In this document: positions 43,478-52,546 of the stretch, in pieces
Layout of the letters: every line of letters starts with the position of its first letter
Numbering within the stretch: the first letter of the stretch is position 1
Source: an uncultured Acetatifactor sp.
Lineage (GTDB): Bacteria > Bacillota > Clostridia > Lachnospirales > Lachnospiraceae
Reading direction: 5' to 3'
Length of the DNA stretch: 64,000 bases
Assembly: GCA_910585805.1 (NCBI GenBank)
Contig: CAJUFB010000001.1
Span: 95,050 to 159,049 of the forward strand
Position numbers and translations under genes: made by a program
The notes under the pieces: generated by a model
The model's input: the letters and a program-made list of their open reading frames with translations, nothing else
What the model was told of the DNA's origin: nothing
Database searches by the model: none

Positions 43478-44644
43478 ATGGTAACATTACTGGCAAAACT
43501 TTTTATCAAAAAAACGGACGACATCAAAAATCCTTCCGTGCGGCAGGCTTACGGTATCCTGTGCGGGGCAGTCGGCATTTTCCTGAACCTGTGCCTTTTT
43601 GCAGGTAAATTTGCTGCCGGCTCCGTCAGCAATTCCATCGCCATCACCGCAGACGCTTTCAACAACCTGTCGGACGCCGGTTCGTCCATCATCACGCTGA
43701 TCGGCTTTAAAATGGCGGGGCAGAAGCCGGACCCCCACCACCCTTTCGGGCACGGGCGTATCGAATACATATCCGGTCTGCTGGTATCCGTCATCATCCT
43801 CCTGATGGGGGCAGAGCTCCTCAAAAGCTCCTTTGCCAAAATTCTCCAGCCAGAGATGCCCGACTTCTCACCAGCAGCAATTATGATACTGCCGGCATCC
43901 ATCCTGGTAAAATGCTATATGTTCCTGTACAACCGGCAGCTGAGCAAAAAGCTGGATTCCGCCGCCATGGCCGCCACCGCCGCCGACTCCTTAAGCGACA
44001 CCGTCGCCACCTCCGCCGTACTGGCCGCCACGCTGATCGGGCACTATGCGAACATAGCCATAGACGGCTGGTGCGGTATGCTGGTAGGCCTGTTTATCTG
44101 CTATGCGGGCTATACCGCCGCAAGGGACACCATCAGCCCTCTGCTTGGCCAGGCTCCCGACCCGGAATTCGTCAATCAGATCAATGATATCGTCATGTCC
44201 CATGAGGAAATCCTTGGAATCCACGATCTGATCGTACATAATTACGGGCCCGGCCGTATCCTGATCTCCCTTCATGCCGAGGTGCCCGCTGACGGGAATT
44301 TCCTTGCACTCCATGACAAAATCGATATCATCGAACACGAGCTGCGTGATATACTGAACTGCCATGCGGTAATCCACATGGATCCGGTCTGCGTTGGGGA
44401 TGAGGAAACCGTCCGGCTGAAAGCCCTTGTAAAAGAATATCTGAAGGAAATCAGCGGGACTCTTACCATGCACGACTTCCGGATTGTCGCAGGCCCTACC
44501 CACACCAACCTGATTTTCGATGTGGTAACCCCCTACGGCTTCTCCCTGTCAGACGCAGAACTGGTTGCACTGATTCAGGAAAGCATCCAAAAAGACAATC
44601 CCAATTATTTCGCAGTGATTGAAGTAGACAAGCAAATGGTCTGA
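43478..44644 (+). CDS. Cation diffusion facilitator family transporter
   Basis: 388 residues from ATG 43478-43480, eight bases after AAGGA. Six membrane helices and a C-terminal cytoplasmic ferredoxin-like domain. Metal-site residues: NNLSDAGSS in helix 2 (Asn in place of the first Asp of the YiiP DxxxD site) and DSLSDTVAT in helix 5; HHPFGHGRIEY lies between. The site is therefore N/D plus D/D, a variant seen in Clostridia; Zn, Mn, Fe or Co could be the substrate. The C-terminal half is long (about 180 residues) and appears to hold two regulatory lobes. It is followed by the YgjP-like peptidase gene. Confidence 0.9.
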   Translation: MVTLLAKLFIKKTDDIKNPSVRQAYGILCGAVGIFLNLCLFAGKFAAGSVSNSIAITADAFNNLSDAGSSIITLIGFKMAGQKPDPHHPFGHGRIEYISGLLVSVIILLMGAELLKSSFAKILQPEMPDFSPAAIMILPASILVKCYMFLYNRQLSKKLDSAAMAATAADSLSDTVATSAVLAATLIGHYANIAIDGWCGMLVGLFICYAGYTAARDTISPLLGQAPDPEFVNQINDIVMSHEEILGIHDLIVHNYGPGRILISLHAEVPADGNFLALHDKIDIIEHELRDILNCHAVIHMDPVCVGDEETVRLKALVKEYLKEISGTLTMHDFRIVAGPTHTNLIFDVVTPYGFSLSDAELVALIQESIQKDNPNYFAVIEVDKQMV

Positions 44645-44774
44645 TATCCTCTGATACCAGAAGCGAATGGGAAGGTGACAGGCAATGCCGCATTTGACTG
44701 CCTGAATAACGAAACAGATGCCAGCTCCTATGGCATGCAGTACTCTCAGGAATTGACAGAAAGGATGTTCCCGC

Positions 44775-45206
44775 ATGAAACCGCAAAAATCCCGCTGCCT
44801 GACGGAAGCCGAGATCAGGCGTCTGGAAGCCCTGGAAAAAAGATACCGCAATGCCGCCCGGCAGCAGTTCGAAAGCCGGGTGGCCTATTTTCACCGGATA
44901 ACGGGCGGAAATTACACCTCCATCACCGTCCGGGACCAGAAGACCCGCTGGGGAAGCTGCTCCTCCAGGGGAACACTGTCTTTTAATTACCGCCTGATCT
45001 TCGCGCCTCCGGTGATCCTTGATTATGTGGTAGTCCATGAGCTCTGCCACCTGACCCACATGGACCATTCCAAAAATTTCTGGAACATGGTTGCCTCCGT
45101 GATGCCGGAATACAAAGAATGCAGAAAATGGCTCCGTGAACACGGGCAGGAGCTCAGCCTGGAAAATCATATGCGCAAACTGGGAATCCCTGTCACATTA
45201 TCATAG
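44775..45206 (+). CDS. YgjP/DUF45-like zinc metallopeptidase
   Basis: 143 residues; AGGA lies nine bases before the ATG. The C-terminal half holds the family core: TRWGSCSSRGTLSFN, then VVHELCHLTHMDHSKNFW with His88, Glu89, His92 and a third ligand probably His98. This is the YgjP-like (M48/DUF45) signature. Members are usually 220-240 residues; this one lacks most of the N-terminal part and may be a short variant. It is soluble. Its TAG stop (45204-45206) is also the first three bases of a dispersed structured repeat. Confidence 0.82.
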   Translation: MKPQKSRCLTEAEIRRLEALEKRYRNAARQQFESRVAYFHRITGGNYTSITVRDQKTRWGSCSSRGTLSFNYRLIFAPPVILDYVVVHELCHLTHMDHSKNFWNMVASVMPEYKECRKWLREHGQELSLENHMRKLGIPVTLS

Positions 45207-45307
45207 GAATTGTCGGAAAATAACTGCTGCCACTTCTTCAGGAAAAACCCCATAAACACAAAGGAAACGGCCCTAAACCGCAGCGGTTATCTGCGGACAC
45301 TTCCTTA
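45204..45307. repeat. Structured dispersed repeat, family I copy A
   Basis: 104 bases bounded by TAGGAATTGTC and GACACTTCCTTA, an imperfect inverted pair. Inner arms AACTGCTGC and GCAGCGGTT pair; the loop carries GGAAAAACCCCATAAACACAA. Homologous copies are at 60575-60679 (closest), 4296-4399 and partly 40320-40409. Confidence 0.85.
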
Positions 45308-45386
45308 ATAAATCAGCCATACTCTTTCCGGCCACAGCAGGCAGCACACCAGCCGCCAGACAAAATACAGAGCAGCGGAGAGTAGA

Positions 45387-45450
45387 CGAAAGGCCGCCAG
45401 ATTTTCCATCCTGTCCAGGCCAGGACAGGAATACGGCTGGCGGCCTTTCG
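45387..45450. terminator. Large bidirectional hairpin between converging genes
   Basis: CGAAAGGCCGCCAG (45387-45400) and CTGGCGGCCTTTCG (45437-45450) are perfect inverted copies, with inner TCCTGTCC/GGACAGGA. It separates the plus-strand peptidase from the minus-strand lipoprotein operon (gap 45207-45540). T-runs are weak. Confidence 0.6.
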
Positions 45451-45540
45451 TTATATCATATGACTGCAGTTCCATTCGACGTGCAGGAAAAATATGAGAG
45501 TTCAAACCCTCTCTGGGACGAAAACGTGAGATAACCTTTG

Positions 45541-48150
45541 TCAGCGCCTCTCGTCCACATAGATCTGCGCCCTGCTCTGGATAATCTTTGCAACCTCCTC
45601 AGCGCTCTTCTGTCCTGTGAAATAAGGAGCTGTCTCCTCACTGACAATATTTGCGATATCCGTATTTCCGTAATAGCATTTATTTACAGACAAAATGTAA
45701 TCCACCACGGCGTCCACCTCTTCCTGGGTCATAGGCTCCAGTTTGATCTCTTCATCATTGATGTAGTAGTAGTCATCATACTCTACTTTCTCGCCGTTTT
45801 CATCCAGATAATAGGGTCTCTGGGTTGCTTCCTGAGCCTTCTCCATGAAATACTTCCTCTGAATCGGCATTCCCCAGCTCAGTTCGGACTGGTATTCATC
45901 CGTCAGATAATATCTCAGAAATTCCCATGCCCCCTCAATATTGGCGGAACGGGCAGAAATGGCATAGGAATCTCCCGCCTGCACATAAGCCCCCATCCCG
46001 CTCTCTGTCGGGAAGCCGATAAAGGATACTTCCTCGCCGAAGTTTCCCTTCACTGTGTAATTGACATTGCTCACGCTTCCGATATACATGCTCCGCAGAA
46101 TCGTCCGGTCCTCACGATACTGAGATTCATAATTCCTCCAGTAATCTTCGCTATATTCTTCTTCGTTCAGTTCCTCCGGCAGCGTCCTGGCGTATTCCAT
46201 CATATCGATAAAATTCTGAGAATCAAAATTACATTTTCCGTTGGACACATCGATGAAATCCGCGCCGCAGAAATCCATCATCGTATACATAAAGGAATCC
46301 CGGGTCATCTCGCCAAACATATTGGTACCCTCCGGCAGAGTCTCCATCAGCTGCTTCATATCCGCCATGGTCCAGGAAGTCCTGTCACCTACAATGGACT
46401 TTTTGCCGATTATGGTGCTCACATTAAAGTACGGTATTACGTAATATAATTTTTCATCCACGGAATAGGCATCAAGCACATTCTGCACATATTCCACCTG
46501 GGATAATTCCTCATCCTCTTCTATCAGCTTTCCTATATCCGCCAGAAGCCCCTTCGCCACATAATTTTCCGCCGGAAGGCCGGAAGTGATCACGATATCC
46601 GGCATATTCCCAGTGGTAATATCATTATTCAGCTGCGTATATCCTGCCTGATAATCATCATAGCTGTTATAGGAATCATACTCCTTGATCGTAATGCGGT
46701 ATTCCTCACTGCTGCGGTTATATTCCACTACCCTCTGCTTCATGTCGCTGCCTACATAGTTGCCTGCCAGCACCAGCACAGCCTTGTCCGGAATATCCTT
46801 GGGATCCACATAAGTAAAGATCCCCGCCTGTACTTCGTTTCCATAGTTTTCGTTGAACACACCGATAAAGGTATTTTCATCCATTTCTATCAGCGAATTG
46901 AAATAGCTTATATTCAGATCGGAATTGATGAAATTCATCTTTTCCACACTATCCTCCGCGCCCATATTATAGGTGTACACGCCGTTTGAATTGCTGTACA
47001 CCAGATCGGATGTCTTTCCGGCGACCATGGTATTGTAACCATTCCATGACAGAGAGGAGGGAAGCAGCCCGGGCTCACCCAGCTGACCCGCAACAGGGTC
47101 ATAAGAAACAAGATACTGCTTCTGCAAGTCTGACTCGTCGTTGTATATGACCAAAAAGGAGCCGTCTTCCTTATTCAATATGGAATTATAATTATTAAAT
47201 ATCTTACTCACATTCTCCGGCAGCGCCTTTCTATCCGAGACATTGCCCTGGGCGTCCACTGTCATGATATAGGAGTTGTCCCCTGACAGGAGCAGGCTCA
47301 TCGTCCCGTCCGGAGCCACGGACATGGTGTTTACATAAATGTATTCATCCTCAGATCCAAGTCCTTCCAGCTCCTTCTCCCAGGCAAAGCTTCCGTCCGG
47401 ATTCCAGCAGCAGATATAATTCTTCTGGACAGATGAATACTCCTCACTGGAATAGTCCTCATAGTAATAATTCCGCAGGGCATAAATCATGCCGTCAGAA
47501 CCAAAGCCGAAATTCCCGTAAGAGGAATTCTCATAGATATCACCGCCGACTGTCGGCATATCGTCTTCGATCACATCTTCGCTTCCGGTCTCTTCCCCTG
47601 ACTCCTCGCCGTCTTCGCCCTCTGCTCCTGCATTCTCGCCGCTTTCGCCTTCTGCTCCGGCATTCCCGGCGCTTTCGCCTTCTGCTCCGGCATTCCCGGC
47701 GCTTTCACCTTCTGCTCCGGTATTCCCGCCGCTTTCGCCTTCCGCTCCGGACTCCTGGCCTCCGTCCGCTTCATCGCTGTCGTCCGGCTCCGTATTTCCG
47801 CCGCCTTCGCTTTGCGCCCTCCAGTCAGGAATCTCAATATCCATCAGCTGTACATCGGAACCGTCATCCTTCAGCGTCAGCATCTTCATATCGATGTCGT
47901 CGCTGCCCTCCGACCAGTGATAGACCTGCGCCATCAGATAGACCGTCCCGTCCCTGTACACGGAACCGCGGATGGAATAGTCATCTCCTCCCAGATCCGG
48001 TAACTCGATTTCCTGGAACTTGTAGACATGCTCTTTTGCCAAAGCTGCATTTTCCATCTTGTTTCCGCCATTGCCGCAACCTGCCAGCCCCAGTGCCATG
48101 ACCAGGGACAAGCCCGCGCTCACTGCCATTTTTAACCAAATCTTTTTCAC
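45541..48150 (-). CDS. Very large ABC solute-binding lipoprotein (propeller-like front domain), distal copy
   Basis: 869 residues starting at GTG 48148-48150, which overlaps the preceding gene's TGA (GTGA) and follows GGAGGAGAA. The lipoprotein signal ends LAGCG. Residues about 30-440 form a beta-rich domain with recurrent Asp/Gly turns (GSDGMIYALRN, APDGTMSLLLSGD, NKEDGSFLVIYND), propeller-like. Within it residues 130-180 are a 10-residue repeat (GAEGESAGNA). The C-terminal 420 residues resemble family 1 extracellular binding proteins (PF01547/PF13416): LNNDITTGNMPDIVI, YYVIPYFNVSTIIG, GDSYAISARSANIEGAWEFLRY. It is paralogous to 53499-55802. Ordinary sugar-binding proteins have about 430 residues. 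The ligand is unknown. Confidence 0.85.
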   Translation of the reverse strand: MKKIWLKMAVSAGLSLVMALGLAGCGNGGNKMENAALAKEHVYKFQEIELPDLGGDDYSIRGSVYRDGTVYLMAQVYHWSEGSDDIDMKMLTLKDDGSDVQLMDIEIPDWRAQSEGGGNTEPDDSDEADGGQESGAEGESGGNTGAEGESAGNAGAEGESAGNAGAEGESGENAGAEGEDGEESGEETGSEDVIEDDMPTVGGDIYENSSYGNFGFGSDGMIYALRNYYYEDYSSEEYSSVQKNYICCWNPDGSFAWEKELEGLGSEDEYIYVNTMSVAPDGTMSLLLSGDNSYIMTVDAQGNVSDRKALPENVSKIFNNYNSILNKEDGSFLVIYNDESDLQKQYLVSYDPVAGQLGEPGLLPSSLSWNGYNTMVAGKTSDLVYSNSNGVYTYNMGAEDSVEKMNFINSDLNISYFNSLIEMDENTFIGVFNENYGNEVQAGIFTYVDPKDIPDKAVLVLAGNYVGSDMKQRVVEYNRSSEEYRITIKEYDSYNSYDDYQAGYTQLNNDITTGNMPDIVITSGLPAENYVAKGLLADIGKLIEEDEELSQVEYVQNVLDAYSVDEKLYYVIPYFNVSTIIGKKSIVGDRTSWTMADMKQLMETLPEGTNMFGEMTRDSFMYTMMDFCGADFIDVSNGKCNFDSQNFIDMMEYARTLPEELNEEEYSEDYWRNYESQYREDRTILRSMYIGSVSNVNYTVKGNFGEEVSFIGFPTESGMGAYVQAGDSYAISARSANIEGAWEFLRYYLTDEYQSELSWGMPIQRKYFMEKAQEATQRPYYLDENGEKVEYDDYYYINDEEIKLEPMTQEEVDAVVDYILSVNKCYYGNTDIANIVSEETAPYFTGQKSAEEVAKIIQSRAQIYVDERR
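47611..47760. repeat. 30-bp coding minisatellite in the lipoprotein gene (5 copies)
   Basis: Units at 47611, 47641, 47671, 47701 and 47731; the second and third are identical. They encode a GAEGESAGNA-type decapeptide on the minus strand, an acidic flexible loop in the front domain. Confidence 0.9.
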
Positions 48151-49439
48151 AATTCTCCTCCAGTCTTGCCATTCTTCTTTCTGCGCTCCTCTTTTTTCTG
48201 CTTCTTCTCCTGCTTTCTCCTCAGTTTTTCTTCCTTTCTCGCCCCGCGCTTTTCATCTGCCGGCTTACTGCCCTTCTCTTTCCGGGCTTTTCTCTTTCTT
48301 TTCAGCAGGCTTTTCACTCCAGGTTCATCCGTAAAGCTGTCATCTCTAAATTCAATATACTCGAAATCATCGTTGCCCCGATCACCCTTTTTCTTCTTCC
48401 TTCGCTTCTCACGCCTTTTCTCCACCCATCGCTCCGCCTTATCCATGAGCTTCAGCCTCACATCCCGCATGGTCCAGCCCTTATGCTTCCACCAGATACA
48501 GAAGAATACAAGCACCAGTCCCACCGGCCAGGCAAGAAACAGGAGCCCGAACAATGTCAGAAGGGCGAGAATATCCTCATATCCCCGGGCAATGTTCTCC
48601 CAGTAGGGATAGATGATCGCCTTGCCGTTCATGGAACGTGTTCCAAACTGTGTCAGAAGCTTCAGCCTGGAAAGAAGAGAATAGCGGGTGGTATTTTCTA
48701 CGATCTCAGTCTCCTTTTCCTCTGTCCCCAGCTTTTCCCTGATATAGTTTACGGCAAATCCGGTAACAGGATTGGGCATCACGATCTCATAATGGTTGAT
48801 GCCGTGGCTGATCCCCAGTTCATTCAGTGTCTGACAGGATACATACACCAAAGTGGAATCCAGTCCCGCCGCTTCCGCCAGACGGCCGTCGGGTCTTTCC
48901 ACCACGCCTGTCACAATATGAGGTATCCCTCCGATATTGACCATCATTCCCGCCACATCATTGGAGCCGAACAGCTGCCATGCCGCGTCCTCATCTATCA
49001 CGCAGTAATCCTGCATCAGGTCATTGCCCGAAAAATAGGCGCCGTAGAGAAGCTTTACCGGATGGAACAGGAAGAAATCGCCTCCAATTCCGATGGCATC
49101 CGCCGTAATACTGGCCTTATCCGTGGAAATGGTCACGGTGCCGTCAGCGCTGTAGGCATCCGCCCACAGCCTGGCGCCGGGATTCTCTGATTCCTGAACC
49201 ACGCTTGCGTCCACCAGCGCGCCGTCCACCGTATGCTCGAAGTCAATGATATCATCCTCAGTAATGCCCGATCCCACCGAGAAAAAACAACTGACCTGGG
49301 AAGCATTCTTTTTACTGCTCCATCTATCGGCCGCTGTCTGCGAAAGCTGACTCCGGCCCAGATAATTCGTAGTGAAAAGCAGGATCAGGAAAATCAGGAA
49401 GGAAATCCCTCCGCTAATACCCAATACTATTTTCTTCAT
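48147..49439 (-). CDS. MacB-type periplasmic-core-domain membrane protein without ATPase partner in operon
   Basis: 430 residues from ATG 49437-49439, six bases after GAGG. One N-terminal membrane helix (IVLGISGGISFLIFLILLF), an extracytoplasmic domain of about 250 residues like MacB_PCD (PF12704) with DYCVIDEDAAWQLFGSNDVAG and IGGIPHIVTGVVERPDG, then a second hydrophobic region (LALLTLFGLLFLAWPVGLVLVFF). The C-terminal 110-residue tail is extremely basic (KARKEKGSKPADEKRGARKE). A normal MacB/FtsX permease has four helices and an FtsX domain; that domain is missing here. It lies between the HlyD-like gene and the second binding lipoprotein, overlapping the latter. Confidence 0.72.
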   Translation of the reverse strand: MKKIVLGISGGISFLIFLILLFTTNYLGRSQLSQTAADRWSSKKNASQVSCFFSVGSGITEDDIIDFEHTVDGALVDASVVQESENPGARLWADAYSADGTVTISTDKASITADAIGIGGDFFLFHPVKLLYGAYFSGNDLMQDYCVIDEDAAWQLFGSNDVAGMMVNIGGIPHIVTGVVERPDGRLAEAAGLDSTLVYVSCQTLNELGISHGINHYEIVMPNPVTGFAVNYIREKLGTEEKETEIVENTTRYSLLSRLKLLTQFGTRSMNGKAIIYPYWENIARGYEDILALLTLFGLLFLAWPVGLVLVFFCIWWKHKGWTMRDVRLKLMDKAERWVEKRREKRRKKKKGDRGNDDFEYIEFRDDSFTDEPGVKSLLKRKRKARKEKGSKPADEKRGARKEEKLRRKQEKKQKKEERRKKNGKTGGEL

Positions 49440-49465
49440 CACTTACCTCATTTCTATCTGTCCTA

Positions 49466-51484
49466 TCAATTATTTTCACTCAGCCTGACCTGCTTGCCCG
49501 CTTCCACGGGTTTTGTTGACGTTGTGATCACAAATTCATAGCCATAGAGCGCCGCGCTGACAGCCGTCTGCGTATCGTCACTTGCCAGTACCTCCACATC
49601 CACACGGCTTGCAATATATCGAGTGCTCAAAGGTCCCGGCTTGGATTCCACGATCAGGATAAACTTACCGTTATTGTCCTCACGAACAGCGCTGTTAGGC
49701 ACGATATAATCATAGTTGGAACTCTTATCCCCCACCGATACGTTCAGCGTCTGGCCTGCGGTCACGTTCCCCGCAATGTCAAAGGTCAGAAGCTTCTTCT
49801 GTCCGGGGGCACTGGGATCCGGCTTGATATTGGAAAGCGTCACCGTCACATCATCATATCTCCAGGCATTGACCAGATCTGCCACATCTCCCACCGAAAG
49901 CCGCTTTGCCTGTTCATTGGTCACGGAAAAGCTCATGTTATAGCCCTTGCCTTCCGGCTGCAGTACGGCCACAGGTGTACTGGCATCCGTATTCTTGCCG
50001 GCTGTTACATTCAATGCGGTGACAGTACCGGCAATGGGCGCCTTGATCGTGGCATCAATGGCTTTTTCCGTCAGCTCATCCACCTTTTTCTGAACCCTGT
50101 CGATGGCCTCCTGGGCAGTCTCCAGTCCCGACACCTTGCCGATTCTGGCGGCCAGATCCGTAAGCTCCTTCTGCCTGTCTGCAAGGATTGTCTCCTGGGT
50201 AGAAAGCTCAGCCTGCTTCTGCGTCAGCACATTCCTGGCCTCGGCCAGCGAGACATTCAGGGCATTCTGCTGGTTCTTCAGGTTGTTGATGATCCCCTCC
50301 GTGTTTCCGGAGTTTTTCTTGTCTGTCAGAGCCTGTTCCGCCCTGTTGTACACTTCTTCCCTCCTGGTTGCTTCCAGGCTGGCGTTATTATATGCGCTCT
50401 GGGCATTGACCTCATTTTCTTTCGCGAGATTCAGCTGTCTGGTCAATTCGTCCAGCTGAGCCTGAAGCTGTGCAATGTCCACATTCTCGCTTACCTCATT
50501 CAGTCCTCCCTTCCCTGCCGCATCTGACTGCGGAAGGGTCCGGCCGGCATCAGGTTCCGCAGTGGCTGCCTGATCCGTGCCGGCTCCCTGTGATGCAGGT
50601 TCGGAAGCAGGCTCCGGAAGACTTTCCTGCGATGCAGGATCGGAAGAAGGCTCCTGCGTCGCTGCCGTTTCCGAACCGCCTGCTCCGGAAGGATCGTCAT
50701 CGGGATTCTGCCCGGGACTCTGTGTGGGCGCAGGCATCTTATCCTGTACCAGCTTGATCCTCGCTTCCAGATCGGCCACCTCGTTCTGTCTTGCCGTCAG
50801 TTCATTCTTCGCGTCCGCCTCAATTCGTTTTGCCTCATCCCATGCGGCTTTCGCCTCGTCCCGGACTCGCGTCTCCGCGCTTACATCCGCATTGTTTTCC
50901 GGTGTAAGGGAAATCTGATTCCCCACGGCCTCGTACTGGGTCTGAATCTCATCCACTTTTTTTTGCGCCGCAGTCACTTCGTTCTTCGCCGCCGTCACCG
51001 CATTCTCCGCCCCGCTCACCGCATTCTGGGCCGCAGTGATCTGCTGACGGTATGCGTCCGTGGACATTCCCGTATTGGCCGCCTGTATATCCGCTGACGT
51101 GATCTCTACGGAAAGCAATGCGTTCCTGTAATCCGCCTGAGCCTTCTCCAGTTCTTCCCTGGCCGCTTTCAGCTCATCGCTTTCCTCGTCCTCCAGATAT
51201 ATGAGCACCTGGTCCTTCTCCACGTTATCTCCCACTTTCACCGCCACACTGGCCACTTTCCTGGATTCTTTCACCTCCACATTATATGGATCCCCGCTTT
51301 CCACCACGCCTGAACCTCTGATCTTGGCCGTAATGGTGCCGGACATTACATTCTGTGTCGCCACCTCCGGCAGAGAATAGTTCATAATGGTATTGGAGAA
51401 AAAAGTGAGTACCAGCATCACGGCCAGAAATATGATCGCTGCCGTCTTCACCCATTCTCTTTTCTTCTTTCCGTTCTCGTTCAT
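49466..51484 (-). CDS. HlyD/RND-type membrane-fusion adaptor protein
   Basis: 672 residues, longer than the usual 350-450. An N-terminal membrane anchor (TAAIIFLAVMLVLTFFSNTI), a first lipoyl half with GSGVVESGDPYNVEVKESRKVASVAVKVGDNV, then two long coiled coils (about 90-250 and 330-470). These are interrupted by a Pro/Ser/Glu/Ala-rich low-complexity stretch (about 255-330). The second lipoyl half (IKAPIAGTVTALNVTAGKNT) and a beta-barrel with IVPNSAVREDNNGKFILIV follow. The ribosome site is GAGAGG. In Gram-positives such adaptors join ABC exporters of the MacB type. Here it follows sugar-type permeases by 84 bases in one apparent operon, an unusual setting. Confidence 0.85.
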   Translation of the reverse strand: MNENGKKKREWVKTAAIIFLAVMLVLTFFSNTIMNYSLPEVATQNVMSGTITAKIRGSGVVESGDPYNVEVKESRKVASVAVKVGDNVEKDQVLIYLEDEESDELKAAREELEKAQADYRNALLSVEITSADIQAANTGMSTDAYRQQITAAQNAVSGAENAVTAAKNEVTAAQKKVDEIQTQYEAVGNQISLTPENNADVSAETRVRDEAKAAWDEAKRIEADAKNELTARQNEVADLEARIKLVQDKMPAPTQSPGQNPDDDPSGAGGSETAATQEPSSDPASQESLPEPASEPASQGAGTDQAATAEPDAGRTLPQSDAAGKGGLNEVSENVDIAQLQAQLDELTRQLNLAKENEVNAQSAYNNASLEATRREEVYNRAEQALTDKKNSGNTEGIINNLKNQQNALNVSLAEARNVLTQKQAELSTQETILADRQKELTDLAARIGKVSGLETAQEAIDRVQKKVDELTEKAIDATIKAPIAGTVTALNVTAGKNTDASTPVAVLQPEGKGYNMSFSVTNEQAKRLSVGDVADLVNAWRYDDVTVTLSNIKPDPSAPGQKKLLTFDIAGNVTAGQTLNVSVGDKSSNYDYIVPNSAVREDNNGKFILIVESKPGPLSTRYIASRVDVEVLASDDTQTAVSAALYGYEFVITTSTKPVEAGKQVRLSENN

Positions 51485-51568
51485 CGCTATACCTCTCCTA
51501 CTAATAATTTATCCCGAATCTCTCCATGCTGCAATCCGAAAGAACGCCGCACCTGCGTTCGCCCGCGC

Positions 51569-52546
51569 TTATCCCTTTATACCGCCCTGATATGTGATAC
51601 CGTCCACCAGATATTCCTCGCCGTACAGGAAGATCAGAAGGCTGGGCACCATGTAGATCGTAGCCACCGCGAATGCCAGCCCGATTTCCCCTGCATTGAT
51701 CTTGCTCAGGAAAACCGACAGCGGATGCGTCTCCGCATCGGTGAGCAGGATCAAAGGCTGTTCTACCATATTCCAGTAATCAATAAACACCAGAATAGCG
51801 GCGGAGCATATAGCGCCTCTGCACAGAGGCAGGCATATTCTCCGGTAAATCTGCCACTCTCCCGCGCCGTCTATCTGCGCGGCCTCCAACACCGACTCAG
51901 GAATCCTGCGCATGAACTTGGTCAGCAGGAACACCGCAAAGGGTGACATGATTCCCGGCAGCCAGATGGCCCAGTTGGTATCCAGAAGGTTCAGCCAGTC
52001 GCTGACCAGGTAGTTTGGCACCAATGTTACCTGATAGGGCATCAGCATCAGGATAATGTACATAAAAAAGATGATCTCCCTTATTCTTCCCCGATATCTG
52101 GCAAACCCGTAAGACGCCAGTGTCGCCACAATCAGCTGAAATATCACGATGGGCGCCACCAGTATCACGGAATTCCAGAACTTCAGCAGATATTCCGGAC
52201 TCTTAAACAACACCGTATTATACTGGCTGAAGGAAACCATATCGGGAATAAACTTCAGATTCACCTTCTCCGCTATGTAGACCTTGCCTCCATTGGAATT
52301 GGTGGCAAATACGGATCCGTAGTTCGCCAGTATCTCGGAGGCTGCCATAAAGGAATTGGTAATAGTCAGCACAATGGGCATCAGGAAGAGAATGGCAAAG
52401 GCTGCCGCCACCATGGTAGCCAGAGCGATCTTTGCCGTCTGCACCCGCTTCTTGCGTCTGGCCGCCAATCTGTCCTGAGCCGCCAGGTCTTCCCAGTTTC
52501 CGGACAAGCTCGCATTTTTCAAATTGGATTCCCTCCAATTTTTCAT
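51569..52546 (-). CDS. Carbohydrate-type ABC permease (MalG-like)
   Basis: 325 residues. The start ATG overlaps the stop of the upstream permease (ATGA). Six membrane helices; the cytoplasmic EAA loop reads EAAQIDGAGEWQIYRRICLPL, the ATPase-contact motif of MalF/MalG-type (CUT1) importers. Compared with MalG the first extracytoplasmic loop is longer (NSNGGKVYIAEKVNLKFIPDMVSF). It forms a heterodimer with 52543-53472. No MsmK/MalK-type ATPase gene lies in the operon; in Firmicutes one shared ATPase often serves several importers. Confidence 0.92.
   Translation of the reverse strand: MKNWRESNLKNASLSGNWEDLAAQDRLAARRKKRVQTAKIALATMVAAAFAILFLMPIVLTITNSFMAASEILANYGSVFATNSNGGKVYIAEKVNLKFIPDMVSFSQYNTVLFKSPEYLLKFWNSVILVAPIVIFQLIVATLASYGFARYRGRIREIIFFMYIILMLMPYQVTLVPNYLVSDWLNLLDTNWAIWLPGIMSPFAVFLLTKFMRRIPESVLEAAQIDGAGEWQIYRRICLPLCRGAICSAAILVFIDYWNMVEQPLILLTDAETHPLSVFLSKINAGEIGLAFAVATIYMVPSLLIFLYGEEYLVDGITYQGGIKG

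Noticed and set aside
45305..45505. Short minus-strand frame after the lipoprotein operon
   Set aside because: It lies across a perfect terminator-like hairpin and a repeat and has no ribosome site.
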